Below, in pieces: positions 63,552 through 64,000 of a DNA stretch of 64,000 bases. Position numbers and translations under genes: made by a program. The stretch's first letter is position 1, and every line of letters starts with the position of its first letter. Source of the DNA: Caulobacter sp. NIBR1757 (GTDB taxonomy: Bacteria > Pseudomonadota > Alphaproteobacteria > Caulobacterales > Caulobacteraceae); NCBI RefSeq assembly GCF_027912495.1, contig NZ_CP115463.1:3050501-3114500 (forward strand). The letters run 5' to 3'. The notes beneath the pieces were generated by a model, which made no database searches, had not been told where the DNA came from, and worked only from the letters and a program-made list of their open reading frames with translations.

Positions 63552-64000
63552 TTGAAAGTTGCGGGACTGTTCGCCGGAATCGGAGGGCTCGAGGTCGGCT
63601 TGGCCGCGTCCGGCCATGAGGCTGCAATGTTCTGCGAGATTTGGGAGCCCGCTCGTGCCGTCCTTGCGGCGCGCTTCCCCGGCGTGCCCTGCGAACGGGA
63701 CGTGCGGTCGTTGAACTCATTGCCCAACGACGTCGAACTGCTGGTTGGTGGTTTTCCCTGTCAGGACCTCAGCCAAGCCGGTCGCACTGCGGGCATTGGG
63801 GGAAAGCGATCAGGACTCGTCGACCAGATCTATCGGCTGTTGGATGCGCGCAAGGTGCCGTGGGTCGTCTTGGAGAATGTGTCCTTTATGCTCCAACTGG
63901 ACCAAGGGCGCGCGATGGCGACGTTGGTCGAGGCGTTCGAAACACGGGGTTATCGCTGGGCATATCGGGTCGTAAACACCCACGCGTTTCTGCCGCAACG
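63552..64000 (+). CDS. DNA (cytosine-5) methyltransferase, 5' part
   Basis: The first ~149 codons of a C5 cytosine methyltransferase, cut by the window end. It shows motif I LFAGIGGLEVGLAASGHE, the acidic strand-2 end EIWEPARAVLAARFPG, motif IV LLVGGFPCQDLSQAG with the catalytic cysteine, and motif VI VVLENV. The only start consistent with the upstream in-frame stop (63534-63536) is TTG 63552, with AGGAG at 63539-63543. It may protect DNA as part of a restriction-modification system continuing to the right, or be solitary. Confidence 0.9.
   Translation, partial: MKVAGLFAGIGGLEVGLAASGHEAAMFCEIWEPARAVLAARFPGVPCERDVRSLNSLPNDVELLVGGFPCQDLSQAGRTAGIGGKRSGLVDQIYRLLDARKVPWVVLENVSFMLQLDQGRAMATLVEAFETRGYRWAYRVVNTHAFLPQ

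Overview
The window is GC-rich DNA with the coding style of an alphaproteobacterium, most likely a Caulobacterales member (Caulobacter or Phenylobacterium type). This rests on an inositol (iol) module with an RpiR-type regulator, a TonB-dependent receptor, tight ATGA, TTGA and GTGA gene overlaps and frequent GTG/TTG starts. No rRNA, tRNA or CRISPR array was seen.

Region 1 (1-16077, + strand) is a surface-polysaccharide cluster. It holds five glycosyltransferases (the first cut by the window edge), a flippase, a methyltransferase, a sulfotransferase, an amidation module (HisH-like, HisF-like and a PseA/WbpG-like amidotransferase), a polysaccharide-deacetylase-like protein, a WbqC-family protein, a WcaF-type acetyltransferase, and gmd-fcl for GDP-L-fucose. 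Region 2 (16160-20831) has a 48-residue zinc-ribbon-like protein, a metallophosphatase, a fused mannose-1-phosphate guanylyltransferase/AGE-type isomerase and a ROK fructokinase. Together with gmd-fcl and a phosphomannomutase encoded elsewhere, these could carry fructose to GDP-mannose and GDP-fucose.

Region 3 (21103-38259) looks like a phytate-to-inositol locus. A secreted two-domain beta-propeller phytase and a TonB-dependent receptor are divergent. A Tat-exported PhoD phosphatase, an inositol-monophosphatase-family enzyme and an organophosphate-antiporter-like MFS protein follow iolC-iolD-iolE-iolB. iolR diverges from two tandem iolG genes, and GGAA-N6-TTCC operators lie in the gap. A 170-bp REP-like inverted repeat separates the convergent iolG2 and receptor genes.

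Region 4 (38278-42689) carries katG with a clear terminator, a medium-chain dehydrogenase and class I fructose-1,6-bisphosphatase.

Region 5 (43020-60938, - strand) is one gene for a 5972-residue type I secreted RTX protein: three blocks of propeller-like repeats, a beta-helix, VCBS repeats and a C-terminal calcium-binding array. Region 6 (61296-64000) has an isolated terminase-like gene with two tandem HTH-like domains fused at its N-terminus and an apparently leaderless promoter, then the start of a C5 DNA methyltransferase cut by the window edge.

All calls come from reading the sequence; no database search was run.
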